From NCBI GenBank assembly GCA_947624365.1, contig CANQJY010000060.1:1-5463 (forward strand): DNA of 5,463 nucleotides, read 5' to 3'. Of the stretch, positions 1-5,124 are shown piece after piece. Positions within the stretch are counted from its first letter, which is position 1. Each line of letters begins with the position of its first letter. The notes beneath the pieces were generated by a model. That model did not search any database. It had not been told where the DNA came from and worked only from the letters and a program-made list of their open reading frames with translations. Position numbers and translations under genes: made by a program. This DNA is from an uncultured Clostridia bacterium. GTDB taxonomy: Bacteria > Bacillota > Clostridia > TANB77 > CAG-508.

Positions 1-650
1 GTGTATCTGCATCAAAAGGTACTTTACCTGTTAGCATTTCATACATTACAACTCCTAAAGAATAAATATCTGATTTTGCATCTGTAAATCCTCCTCTTGC
101 ATGTTCTGGTGAGAAATAGTGAACAGATCCTATTGTAGTTCCAAAAGCTGTGATTGTAGAATTTGATACTGCTTTTGCAATTCCAAAATCTGTTATTTTA
201 GCAACTCCATCTTCTGTTATTATAATGTTATGTGGTTTTATATCTCTATGTATAATATTATTGCAATGTGCTGTATCTAATGCAGATGCTATTTGTATAG
301 CTACATTCATAGACCATTTCCATGGTAGTGGTCCATTTTCTTCTACGATAATTTCTTTTAATGTTTTTCCTTGTACAAGTTCCATTACGATATAGTAAAT
401 TCCATCATCTACCCCTACATCATAAATAGAAACGATATTTGGATGTGTTAATCTTGCTGCAGATTGTGCTTCTGTCTCAAATCTTTTAATAAATTCTGCA
501 TCTGTTGTGAATTCATCTCTTAGCACTTTAACTGCAACATTTCTATTTAATATAACATCTTTTGCCTTATATACAATTGCCATTCCGCCCATTTCCTACT
601 TTCTTAAGTATTTCATAACGGTTCCCCAATAATTTTCCCTCTAAAATCAT
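1..650 (-). pseudogene. prkC: Ser/Thr protein kinase PrkC (PASTA kinase family), 5' part, frameshifted and cut by window edge
   Basis: This is the N-terminal kinase domain of a membrane Ser/Thr kinase that phosphorylates cell-wall and growth proteins and is reversed by PrpC. The start is ATG at 650-648, with an AAAGGAG site about 8 bases upstream, 22 bases after the prpC stop. The protein begins MILEGKLLGNRYEILKKVGN. The frame then breaks: an extra G in the run at 588-590 leads to a stop at 567-569 after 27 codons. Removing one base restores GNGGMAIVYKAKD and an open frame to the window edge. In the restored frame I see VAVKVL (Lys41), the helix-C Glu60, HRDIKPHN (Asp136), DFGIAK (Asp154), GSVHYFSPEHARG and DIYSLGVVMYEMLTG. 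These are all the catalytic residues of an active kinase. The transmembrane and PASTA parts would lie beyond the left edge. The disruption may be a sequencing or assembly error, a phase-variable site or a real mutation. Family assignment is very secure. Confidence 0.9.
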
Positions 651-672
651 TTCAATCTCTCCTTTTAGATTG

Positions 673-1407
673 TTATATATTTTTTATAATCATAACAGTA
701 ATATTGTCATACCCGCCTTTATCATTTGCCATTTGAACTAGTTCTTTAGTTGCTTGTTCTATATTCCCTTTAGCTACTTGATAAATTTGTTCTTGATTTA
801 CTAAATTTGTTAATCCATCTGAGCACATTACTATGATATCATCTTTTAAAAATCCTTTTATCATAACATCTGGTTCTACAAATGCGTTACATCCTAATGC
901 CTTCATAAGCATATTTTTTTTAGGATGATGTTCTGCTTGTTCTTGAGTGATTTCGCCATCTTTAACTAATTTCTGTACATAACTATGGTCTTGCGTTAAT
1001 TTTCGGATAAATGATTTACGAATACGATAAATTCTACTATCCCCAATATGTCCAATATATGCCTTATTATTATATATTAAACATAATTCTAATGTAGTAC
1101 CCATTCCTTCAAGTTCTTTATTTTCTTTTGACTTTTCATATACAATCATATTTGCATATTCAATACTACTTCCTAATAATTGGATTATACTATCTTTATC
1201 TTTTTCAATTTGTGCAAAATTAGTTTCTATATACTTTCTTGCTGATTGAATAGCTAATTTGCTTGCAATTTCGCCACCGTTGTATCCGCCCATGCCATCT
1301 GCTAACATATATAATTGCACCTCATCTAATGGATTGGAAATATAGAAAGCATCTTCGTTTCTCTCTCTTATTTTTCCGACATCAGACTTTGCATATGCTT
1401 TTATCAT
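673..1407 (-). CDS. prpC: PP2C-family Ser/Thr protein phosphatase PrpC (Stp1)
   Basis: This is a metal-dependent (Mn/Mg) cytosolic phosphatase that removes phosphate from proteins modified by PrkC. The 244-residue length is normal for bacterial single-domain PP2C. Motifs in order: RERNEDA (residues 14-20), LADGMGG (35-41), GMGTT (101-105), GHIGDSR (119-125), SDGLTN (196-201) and GGYDNITV (231-238). Asp37, Asp197 and Asp234 are the expected metal ligands. The start at 1407 has a GAGGTGA ribosome site at good spacing and begins MIKAYAKSDVGKIRERNED, as the family does. It is the first gene of a prpC-prkC operon with 22 bases between the genes. In Bacillus subtilis this pair usually follows rlmN; here prpC instead has its own promoter, divergent from deoD. 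No defect is seen. Confidence 0.97.
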   Translation of the reverse strand: MIKAYAKSDVGKIRERNEDAFYISNPLDEVQLYMLADGMGGYNGGEIASKLAIQSARKYIETNFAQIEKDKDSIIQLLGSSIEYANMIVYEKSKENKELEGMGTTLELCLIYNNKAYIGHIGDSRIYRIRKSFIRKLTQDHSYVQKLVKDGEITQEQAEHHPKKNMLMKALGCNAFVEPDVMIKGFLKDDIIVMCSDGLTNLVNQEQIYQVAKGNIEQATKELVQMANDKGGYDNITVMIIKNI

Positions 1408-1443
1408 TTTTTCACCTCAATTTGCTATAAAATCTCTAACTAC

Positions 1444-1472
1444 TTTATACCATAAATATTTGTTTTTTGCAA
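1444..1472 (-). promoter_or_regulatory. Predicted sigma-A promoter of prpC-prkC
   Basis: Read on the minus strand, a -35 box TTGCAA (1472-1467; four of six matches) is followed by a 17-base spacer and an extended -10, TGGTATAAA (TATAAA at 1449-1444). It lies about 37 bases upstream of the prpC start. It is called from consensus match, spacing and position only. Confidence 0.6.
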
Positions 1473-1500
1473 TTGCTTTTTATAAAATTTATGATATAAT
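1473..1500 (+). promoter_or_regulatory. Predicted sigma-A promoter of deoD (extended -10)
   Basis: A perfect TATAAT at 1495-1500, preceded by TG at 1492-1493, forms an extended -10. A weak -35, TTGCTT, lies at 1473-1478 with a 16-base spacer. Transcription would start near 1507 and give a very short leader before the ribosome site at 1511. The -35 directly abuts the -35 of the divergent prpC promoter, and the two together form the palindrome GCAATTGC at 1469-1476. Confidence 0.65.
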
Positions 1501-1510
1501 ATGCTCAAAA

Positions 1511-1516
1511 AGGAGG
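1511..1516 (+). promoter_or_regulatory. Ribosome binding site that decides the deoD start
   Basis: AGGAGG lies one base before an ATG at 1518 and seven bases before an ATG at 1524. Only the second spacing is workable, so translation most likely starts at 1524. That start also matches the DeoD family N-terminus (M-x-TPH). Confidence 0.8.
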
Positions 1517-1523
1517 AATGAAT

Positions 1524-2246
1524 ATGTCAACACCGCATAACGAAGCCAAGACTGGCGAAATTGCAAAAACGGTTATTATGCCTGGGGACCCTTTACGTGC
1601 TAAATATATTGCTGAAAATTTTTTAGAAAATTCTCACATTGTAAATCAAGTAAGAGGAATGTATGCTTATACAGGATTTTATAAAGGAAAAGAAGTTACT
1701 ATTATGGCCTCTGGTATGGGAATGCCAAGTATGGGAATTTATAGTTATGAGTTATATAAATTTTACGAAGTTGAAAATATTATTCGAATAGGCTCTTGTG
1801 GTGCCTATAAACCTGAATTAAAACTTTTTGATGTTATTCTATCTTCTGGTGCTTATTGTGAAGGAAATTATGCATATACATTTAACAATGATGATTGCCA
1901 CTTTGTTCCTGCTAGCAAAGATTTAAATAATGTTATTATGGAAACATCAAAACAAACTAATTCTTATATTTATTGTGAAAATACAGCTTGTTTAGATTGC
2001 TTTGATCCATATGCTACAGATTTTGAACAATTTATGAATAGATTACCAAAAGATTTAAATATATATGCAGGTGAAATGGAAGCTTTTTCTTTATTTTATA
2101 ATGCTCAATTCTTTCATAAAAAAGCAAGTTGTTTAATGAGTGTTGTTGATTCCAAATTTATAAAAGAAATTGCATCAACTGAAGAAAGAGAAACTGGATT
2201 AAATCAAATGATACAATTAGCTTTAGATAGTAGCTTAAAATTATAG
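1524..2246 (+). CDS. deoD: Purine nucleoside phosphorylase, DeoD type
   Basis: This is a cytosolic, normally hexameric enzyme of purine salvage that splits purine (deoxy)nucleosides with phosphate into free base and (deoxy)ribose-1-phosphate. It has 240 residues from the 1524 start, a usual family length. Family landmarks: MSTPH (His5), MPGDPLRAKYIAENFL (Gly21, Arg25), VRGM (Arg44), IIRIGSCGA (Arg88, Ser91), GEMEA (Glu184, Glu186), an aspartate at 209 (general acid position) and EERET (Arg222). Phosphate and ribose residues are conserved, but the base pocket is not typical. The usual VSDH motif reads VVDS here, the Phe-Tyr around position 160 is replaced by a Cys-rich CLDCF stretch, and the Val before EMEA is Gly. 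Substrate preference may therefore differ. It is a single-gene unit with its own promoter and terminator, convergent with greA. Confidence 0.93.
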   Translation: MSTPHNEAKTGEIAKTVIMPGDPLRAKYIAENFLENSHIVNQVRGMYAYTGFYKGKEVTIMASGMGMPSMGIYSYELYKFYEVENIIRIGSCGAYKPELKLFDVILSSGAYCEGNYAYTFNNDDCHFVPASKDLNNVIMETSKQTNSYIYCENTACLDCFDPYATDFEQFMNRLPKDLNIYAGEMEAFSLFYNAQFFHKKASCLMSVVDSKFIKEIASTEERETGLNQMIQLALDSSLKL

Positions 2247-2273
2247 AAGGCGGGATTTCCGCCTTCTTTATTT
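2245..2273. terminator. Bidirectional rho-independent terminator between deoD and greA
   Basis: A perfect 9-bp stem AGAAGGCGG / CCGCCTTCT (2245-2253 and 2259-2267) closes a five-base loop. It is followed by TTTATTTCTTTA on the plus strand and by ATAATTTT on the minus strand. It overlaps the deoD stop codon and ends directly next to the greA stop, so it can serve both convergent genes. It is one of the few GC-rich spots in the window. Confidence 0.9.
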
Positions 2274-2744
2274 CTTTATAGATAATATTTTATATTTCAT
2301 TACACCAGCAGGTGCATTAACTTCTACAACTTGATTTTTCTTTGCTCCTAATAAAGCTGCTCCTAATGGTGATTCATTTGATATTTTATTTTCTGCTAAA
2401 TTTACTTCTGTTGATCCAACAATTGTATATTCAATTTTTTCATTGAATTCTAAATCATTAACTCTAACAACATTTCCAATTTGGACTGTTTCTGTATCTA
2501 TTTCTTTTTCGTCAATTATTTTAGCATGTCTTAATTTATTTTCTAATTCTACAATTTTTACTTCATTTTCTGCTTGTGCTGTTTTGGCTTCATCATATTC
2601 AGAATTTTCTGATAAATCTCCAAATCCTAATGCTATTTTTATTCTTTCTGCAATTTCTGCTCTTTTTTCTGTTTTTAAAATATTTAATTCTTTTTCTAAA
2701 TTATCATATCCTTCTTGTGTAAGGATTACTTCCTTTTCCTCCAT
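2268..2744 (-). CDS. greA: Transcription elongation factor GreA
   Basis: This factor enters the RNA polymerase secondary channel and stimulates cleavage of backtracked transcripts. It has 158 residues from the chosen start, the normal GreA length. Residues 1-75 are the N-terminal coiled-coil hairpin, with the tip motif FGDLSENSEYDEAK (about 41-54) carrying acidic residues Asp43 and Glu46. The C-terminal FKBP-like domain contains SPLGAALLG (125-133). An ATG at 2753 would sit directly against AAAGG with no spacing. The ATG at 2744 has AAAGGA eight bases upstream and gives the family-like start MEEKEVILTQEGYDNLEKEL, so 2744 is preferred. It lies downstream of pgsA with 53 bases between them and has its own strong promoter. 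It ends at the shared terminator with deoD. Confidence 0.96.
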   Translation of the reverse strand: MEEKEVILTQEGYDNLEKELNILKTEKRAEIAERIKIALGFGDLSENSEYDEAKTAQAENEVKIVELENKLRHAKIIDEKEIDTETVQIGNVVRVNDLEFNEKIEYTIVGSTEVNLAENKISNESPLGAALLGAKKNQVVEVNAPAGVMKYKILSIKK

Positions 2745-2772
2745 GTTCCTCATCCTTTCTCATATGCTTACT

Positions 2773-2801
2773 ATATTAAAGCACAAATTTCTTTTTGTCA
2801 A
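2773..2801 (-). promoter_or_regulatory. Predicted sigma-A promoter of greA overlapping the pgsA stop
   Basis: On the minus strand, a perfect -35 TTGACA (2801-2796) is followed by a 17-base spacer and a -10 TAATAT (2778-2773, four of six). The TGA stop codon of pgsA (2800-2798) lies inside the -35 box. greA can therefore be transcribed independently of the upstream genes, although read-through from pgsA is also possible because no terminator is seen between them. Confidence 0.7.
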
Positions 2802-3394
2802 GATTTTTTAAAAAATTTTTGTCCTCCTTTTAGATAATCAATTCCTGAAAATATAGTTGCAATTGTTTGAATAATCATCATCACTGTTACAGTTAAATTT
2901 AGTACAAAATCTGAGCCACGCAATAATCCTAAAAAGCATTCTCCAAATGCATTTACATCTAAAAATGCTAAAATTATTGCTATCATTTGGGTTACAGTTT
3001 TTAGTTTACCCCATTTAGATGCTGATATTACTTTGCCACCTTTTTCTACAACAATTAGTCTATATCCAGATATAATAAACTCTCTTGATAATACAATTAT
3101 TGGAATCCATGCTGGTAATTTTTGCATTTCTACTAGCATTATCATTGCTGTTAATACAAGTATCTTATCTGCCAATGGGTCTAGAAATTTTCCAAATGTT
3201 GTAATTTGGTTTTTCTTTCTTGCAATATATCCATCTAATTTATCTGTAATTGATGCCAGTATAAATATTAAATCAACTAATAGATATGTTATCGGTATTC
3301 CATATATTTTCCCTTCAATTCCTAAAAATGGTATTAAAACCATAATAGGAACCAAAATAATTCGAAAAATAGTTAATTTATTTGCTAAATTCAT
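2798..3394 (-). CDS. pgsA: CDP-diacylglycerol--glycerol-3-phosphate 3-phosphatidyltransferase
   Basis: This integral membrane enzyme makes phosphatidylglycerol phosphate from CDP-diacylglycerol and glycerol-3-phosphate, the committed step to phosphatidylglycerol and cardiolipin. The CDP-alcohol phosphatidyltransferase signature D-x2-DG-x2-AR-x8-G-x3-D-x3-D is complete: Asp51, Asp54, Gly55, Ala58, Arg59, Gly68, Asp72 and Asp76. It has 198 residues with about six hydrophobic segments (roughly 8-25, 33-50, 77-90, 95-112, 128-146 and 160-185). The N-terminus MNLANKLTIFRIILVP is typical of PgsA. The start at 3394 has AGGAGGAG four to five bases upstream. It follows the PotA/CtpA chimeric gene by only 18 bases, so it is probably co-transcribed with it. 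A phosphatidylserine or cardiolipin synthase of the same superfamily is possible but fits the N-terminus and length less well. Confidence 0.93.
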   Translation of the reverse strand: MNLANKLTIFRIILVPIMVLIPFLGIEGKIYGIPITYLLVDLIFILASITDKLDGYIARKKNQITTFGKFLDPLADKILVLTAMIMLVEMQKLPAWIPIIVLSREFIISGYRLIVVEKGGKVISASKWGKLKTVTQMIAIILAFLDVNAFGECFLGLLRGSDFVLNLTVTVMMIIQTIATIFSGIDYLKGGQKFFKKS

Positions 3395-3412
3395 TTTTCT
3401 CCTCCTATTAAT

Positions 3413-3628
3413 CTATTTTTTTACTATTTCTTTTGCTTTATTTAATTGTGTATCTTTATCTTCTGGTACATTTAATACGTTGTCTATATCTTCTGGCAAA
3501 TCTACTGTAACATCTGGTTCAATTCCAACTTTATTAATTTTGTTATGTTTTGGAGTTTGATATTCTTCTGTTGTAATTTTTATTCCTCCACCATCTTTTA
3601 CTGATAAAATTTGTTGAATAACTCCTTT
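3413..3628 (-). other. 3' fragment of a ctpA (S41 C-terminal processing protease) gene inside the potA-like ORF
   Basis: The last 64 or so codons do not belong to any ABC ATPase. The order GKGVIQ-like join, glycine-rich IKITT, Tyr-x-TP, KINKVGIEPDV and DTQLNKA matches the end of Firmicute CtpA proteases, whose catalytic Ser/Lys region would lie upstream and is absent. In a complete protease the Lys-Gly-Val-Ile-Gln stretch directly follows the catalytic-lysine segment. No start, PDZ domain or signal/membrane segment of the protease is present in the window. Codons also shift: all four prolines are CCA and three of six isoleucines are ATA. In the potA part CCT dominates (7 of 10) and ATA occurs once in 21. 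Confidence 0.8.
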
Positions 3629-4372
3629 GCTCATAACAACAACTGTATCACTCATCGTTAAAGCTTCTTCTTGATCATGAGTAACAAAGATAAAAGTAAT
3701 GCCAAGTTTTCTTTGCATTTCTTTTAGTTCATATTGCATATTTTGACGTAGTTTTAAATCTAGGGCCGCAAGTGGTTCATCTAGTAATAAAATTTTAGGT
3801 CTATTAATAATGGCTCTTGCAATAGCAATACGTTGCATTTGACCACCTGACATGGAATCCACTTTACGTTTTTCAAAACCCTCTAAATTAACCATTTTTA
3901 AAGCATTTCTAACACTATCATCAATTAAAGCATTAATTGCTTTTCTGATTTGTCTTCTTGAAGGCTCTTTAGCCGTATTGAAATTAGGATATAAAACTTT
4001 TATTTTTTCGGTAATAACCTCACTTGTATAAAAATCAACTAATTCTTGATAACTACGATTATTTAAGCCAAAAGCTACATTCCCATAAACATTTAAATGG
4101 GGAAATAACGCATAACGCTGGAAAACAGTATTAATAGGTCTTTTATGAGGTGGTAAATCATTTACTACTTTACCATTCATAATGATTTCACCTTCATCAG
4201 GTTTTTCAAAACCACCAATCATTCTAAGCGTTGTTGTTTTCCCACAGCCTGAAGGACCAACTAAGGTAATAAATTCATTTTCACGAACATATAGATTCAT
4301 ATGATCTACTACTACTTCACCATCATATGATTTTACAATATTTCTAAGTTCAATTAATTTTTCTTTTGCCAT
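3413..4372 (-). CDS. potA: Chimeric protein: PotA-type ABC transporter ATPase core fused to CtpA/S41 protease C-terminal tail
   Basis: Residues 1-248 are the nucleotide-binding domain of a spermidine/putrescine importer ATPase. Motifs: Walker A GPSGCGKT (39-46), Q-loop Gln85 in NTVFQRYALFPH, signature SGGQMQR (175-181), Walker B ILLLDEP (194-200, Asp198 and Glu199), D-loop AALD and switch His232 in FVTHDQEEALTMSD. Between FGL (103) and VRNALKMV (154) there are about 50 residues where E. coli PotA has about 13, so the helical region carries an insertion of some 37 residues. After KGVIQQI (249-255) a normal PotA continues with a GTP-x-DIY-x-EP segment and a regulatory TOBE-like domain. Here it becomes an S41 protease tail: GGGIKITTEEYQTP, NKINKVGIEPDVTVDLP and DTQLNKAKEI. 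The start at 4372 has AAGGAGAT just upstream, 14 bases after the regulator stop. ATP binding could survive, but coupling and regulation probably would not. The chimera may be real or an assembly artefact. Confidence 0.85.
   Translation of the reverse strand: MAKEKLIELRNIVKSYDGEVVVDHMNLYVRENEFITLVGPSGCGKTTTLRMIGGFEKPDEGEIIMNGKVVNDLPPHKRPINTVFQRYALFPHLNVYGNVAFGLNNRSYQELVDFYTSEVITEKIKVLYPNFNTAKEPSRRQIRKAINALIDDSVRNALKMVNLEGFEKRKVDSMSGGQMQRIAIARAIINRPKILLLDEPLAALDLKLRQNMQYELKEMQRKLGITFIFVTHDQEEALTMSDTVVVMSKGVIQQILSVKDGGGIKITTEEYQTPKHNKINKVGIEPDVTVDLPEDIDNVLNVPEDKDTQLNKAKEIVKK
3608..3628 (-). other. Putative fusion junction / shared homology between potA and ctpA
   Basis: These 21 bases encode KGVIQQI. 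The PotA family ends its ATPase core with a (S/D)(K/G)GVIQQIG-like stretch, and CtpA proteases have GKGVIQ-like residues after the catalytic lysine. Either parent could therefore have supplied this segment in the same frame, which makes it the natural point of recombination or of a false assembly overlap. The exact breakpoint within it cannot be seen. Confidence 0.6.
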
Positions 4373-4386
4373 ATTGATCTCCTTGA

Positions 4387-4920
4387 TTAAAAGTTAGGTG
4401 GGCTGCTTACCCAAATGATTTTAGCTAATTTCTTGCTATGGTTATATATATAGTGGTTCTTATCAGTTGTAAAATAAAAAGTTTCCCCCTTGTTACAAAT
4501 ATATTTATTATTACCATAAATAATTGTTACTGCACCTTCTAAAACATACCCAAATTCTTGCCCTTCATGAGGCATATCAAGAGTAGATTCTGCTCCTGGT
4601 AGAAGCTTACAAAGAATGGGTTCCATTTCATTTTTTTGCGCATTAGGTACAAGCCATGTTATTTTAACTTTATCTAAATCCTTTTCGAAATAATCATTTT
4701 TACTAAAAACAATTTGTGGATTTTCTTCTTCCGCGAAAAACTCATGCAAATTAGTACCAAGTGCCGATAAAATATCAGTAAGAGTACTAATAGATGGACT
4801 AGTTAAATCGTTTTCTAATTGTGAAATATAGCCCTTAGTAAGTTCACAACGATCGGCTAGTTCTTCTTGGGTTAATTGGCAAAGAATTCTTAAGCTTTTT
4901 ATTTTATTACCTATTGTCAT
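4387..4920 (-). CDS. XRE-family transcriptional regulator with C-terminal cupin sensor domain
   Basis: This is a predicted cytosolic DNA-binding regulator of 177 residues. Residues 5-62 are an XRE helix-turn-helix (IKSLRILCQLTQEELADRCE, then LTKGYISQLEND-TSPSISTLTDILSALG). Residues about 105-172 are a cupin-2 beta-barrel (LLPGAES, MPHEGQEFGYVLEGAVTI, NKGETFYF, NHYIYN). This architecture is shared with PuuR-type regulators, which often sit before potABCD and control polyamine uptake. It lies 14 bases ahead of the potA-like gene, so a polyamine role fits. The reading frame is open back to a GTG at 4974, but the predicted promoter would start transcription near there. The ATG at 4920, preceded by GGTGGTGA, gives the family-like N-terminus MTIGNKIKSLR and is preferred. 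The ligand is unknown, and autoregulation is an inference. Confidence 0.9.
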   Translation of the reverse strand: MTIGNKIKSLRILCQLTQEELADRCELTKGYISQLENDLTSPSISTLTDILSALGTNLHEFFAEEENPQIVFSKNDYFEKDLDKVKITWLVPNAQKNEMEPILCKLLPGAESTLDMPHEGQEFGYVLEGAVTIIYGNNKYICNKGETFYFTTDKNHYIYNHSKKLAKIIWVSSPPNF

Positions 4921-4980
4921 TATATCACCACCGGTTTTATTAAAATAAACTTTTTGTTTAATATTTCTAAACACTATATT

Positions 4981-5009
4981 ATTATACGTATTATTACAAT
5001 AATTGTCAA
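4981..5009 (-). promoter_or_regulatory. Consensus sigma-A promoter of the XRE-cupin regulator / potA unit
   Basis: On the minus strand, a perfect TTGACA (5009-5004), a 17-base spacer and a perfect TATAAT (4986-4981) match the full consensus. Transcription would begin around 4974, leaving a leader of about 54 bases before the ATG at 4920. This argues against the upstream GTG as the start codon. Such a strong promoter is expected to be held down by a repressor, which fits the palindromes inside it. Confidence 0.85.
4990..5006. promoter_or_regulatory. Candidate operator: overlapping palindromes inside the regulator promoter
   Basis: Two inverted repeats overlap in the spacer and -35 region. ATTATT-AC-AATAAT (4990-5003) has six-base arms, and ACAAT-A-ATTGT (4996-5006) has five-base arms. 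Their place between -10 and -35 is where an XRE repressor would block polymerase. In such AT-rich DNA short palindromes also arise by chance, so this is suggestive only. Confidence 0.4.
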
Positions 5010-5046
5010 ATATAATGTATATATATTATCAAAATTTCGACAAATT

Positions 5047-5113
5047 TAAAAAATATAAAAAGTCATAGAATAAATACCCTTAAAACTTTGCCATTTTAAA
5101 GTTTTCTATGACT
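5047..5113 (-). terminator. Rho-independent terminator of the right-edge gene
   Basis: A perfect 10-bp stem pairs AGTCATAGAA (5061-5070) with TTCTATGACT (5104-5113). Inside it an 8-bp hairpin pairs AAAACTTT (5082-5089) with AAAGTTTT (5098-5105), competing with the outer stem for two bases. On the minus strand the stem is followed by TTTTTATATTTTTT, a good U-tract, and it starts 11 bases after the stop at 5125. It separates that gene from the regulator promoter. Confidence 0.75.
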
Positions 5114-5124
5114 ATATTTTATTA

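Noticed and set aside
150..395. Plus-strand open frame of 81 codons
   Set aside because: It lies antisense to the conserved PrkC kinase domain, has no ribosome site and encodes no recognisable protein. It is a shadow of the kinase gene.
1408..1517. Riboswitch or purine aptamer upstream of deoD
   Set aside because: The leader from the predicted start to the ribosome site is only a few bases, and no conserved aptamer pattern is visible.
2443..2811. Plus-strand open frame of 122 codons
   Set aside because: It is antisense to greA, and its low-complexity Ser/Phe/Ile-rich translation is what the reverse complement of AT-rich coding DNA gives.
3033..3560. Plus-strand open frame of 175 codons with hydrophobic stretches
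   Set aside because: It is antisense to pgsA and the PotA/CtpA gene. It has no ribosome site or known motifs, and the hydrophobic look comes from the opposite membrane gene.
4921..4974. N-terminal extension of the XRE regulator starting at GTG 4974
   Set aside because: The predicted promoter would start transcription at about this base, the extension has no ribosome site, and the family N-terminus begins at the ATG at 4920.
5061..5113. Inverted repeat as the end of an insertion sequence
   Set aside because: There is no transposase or target duplication, and the U-tract and position just after a stop codon fit a terminator better.
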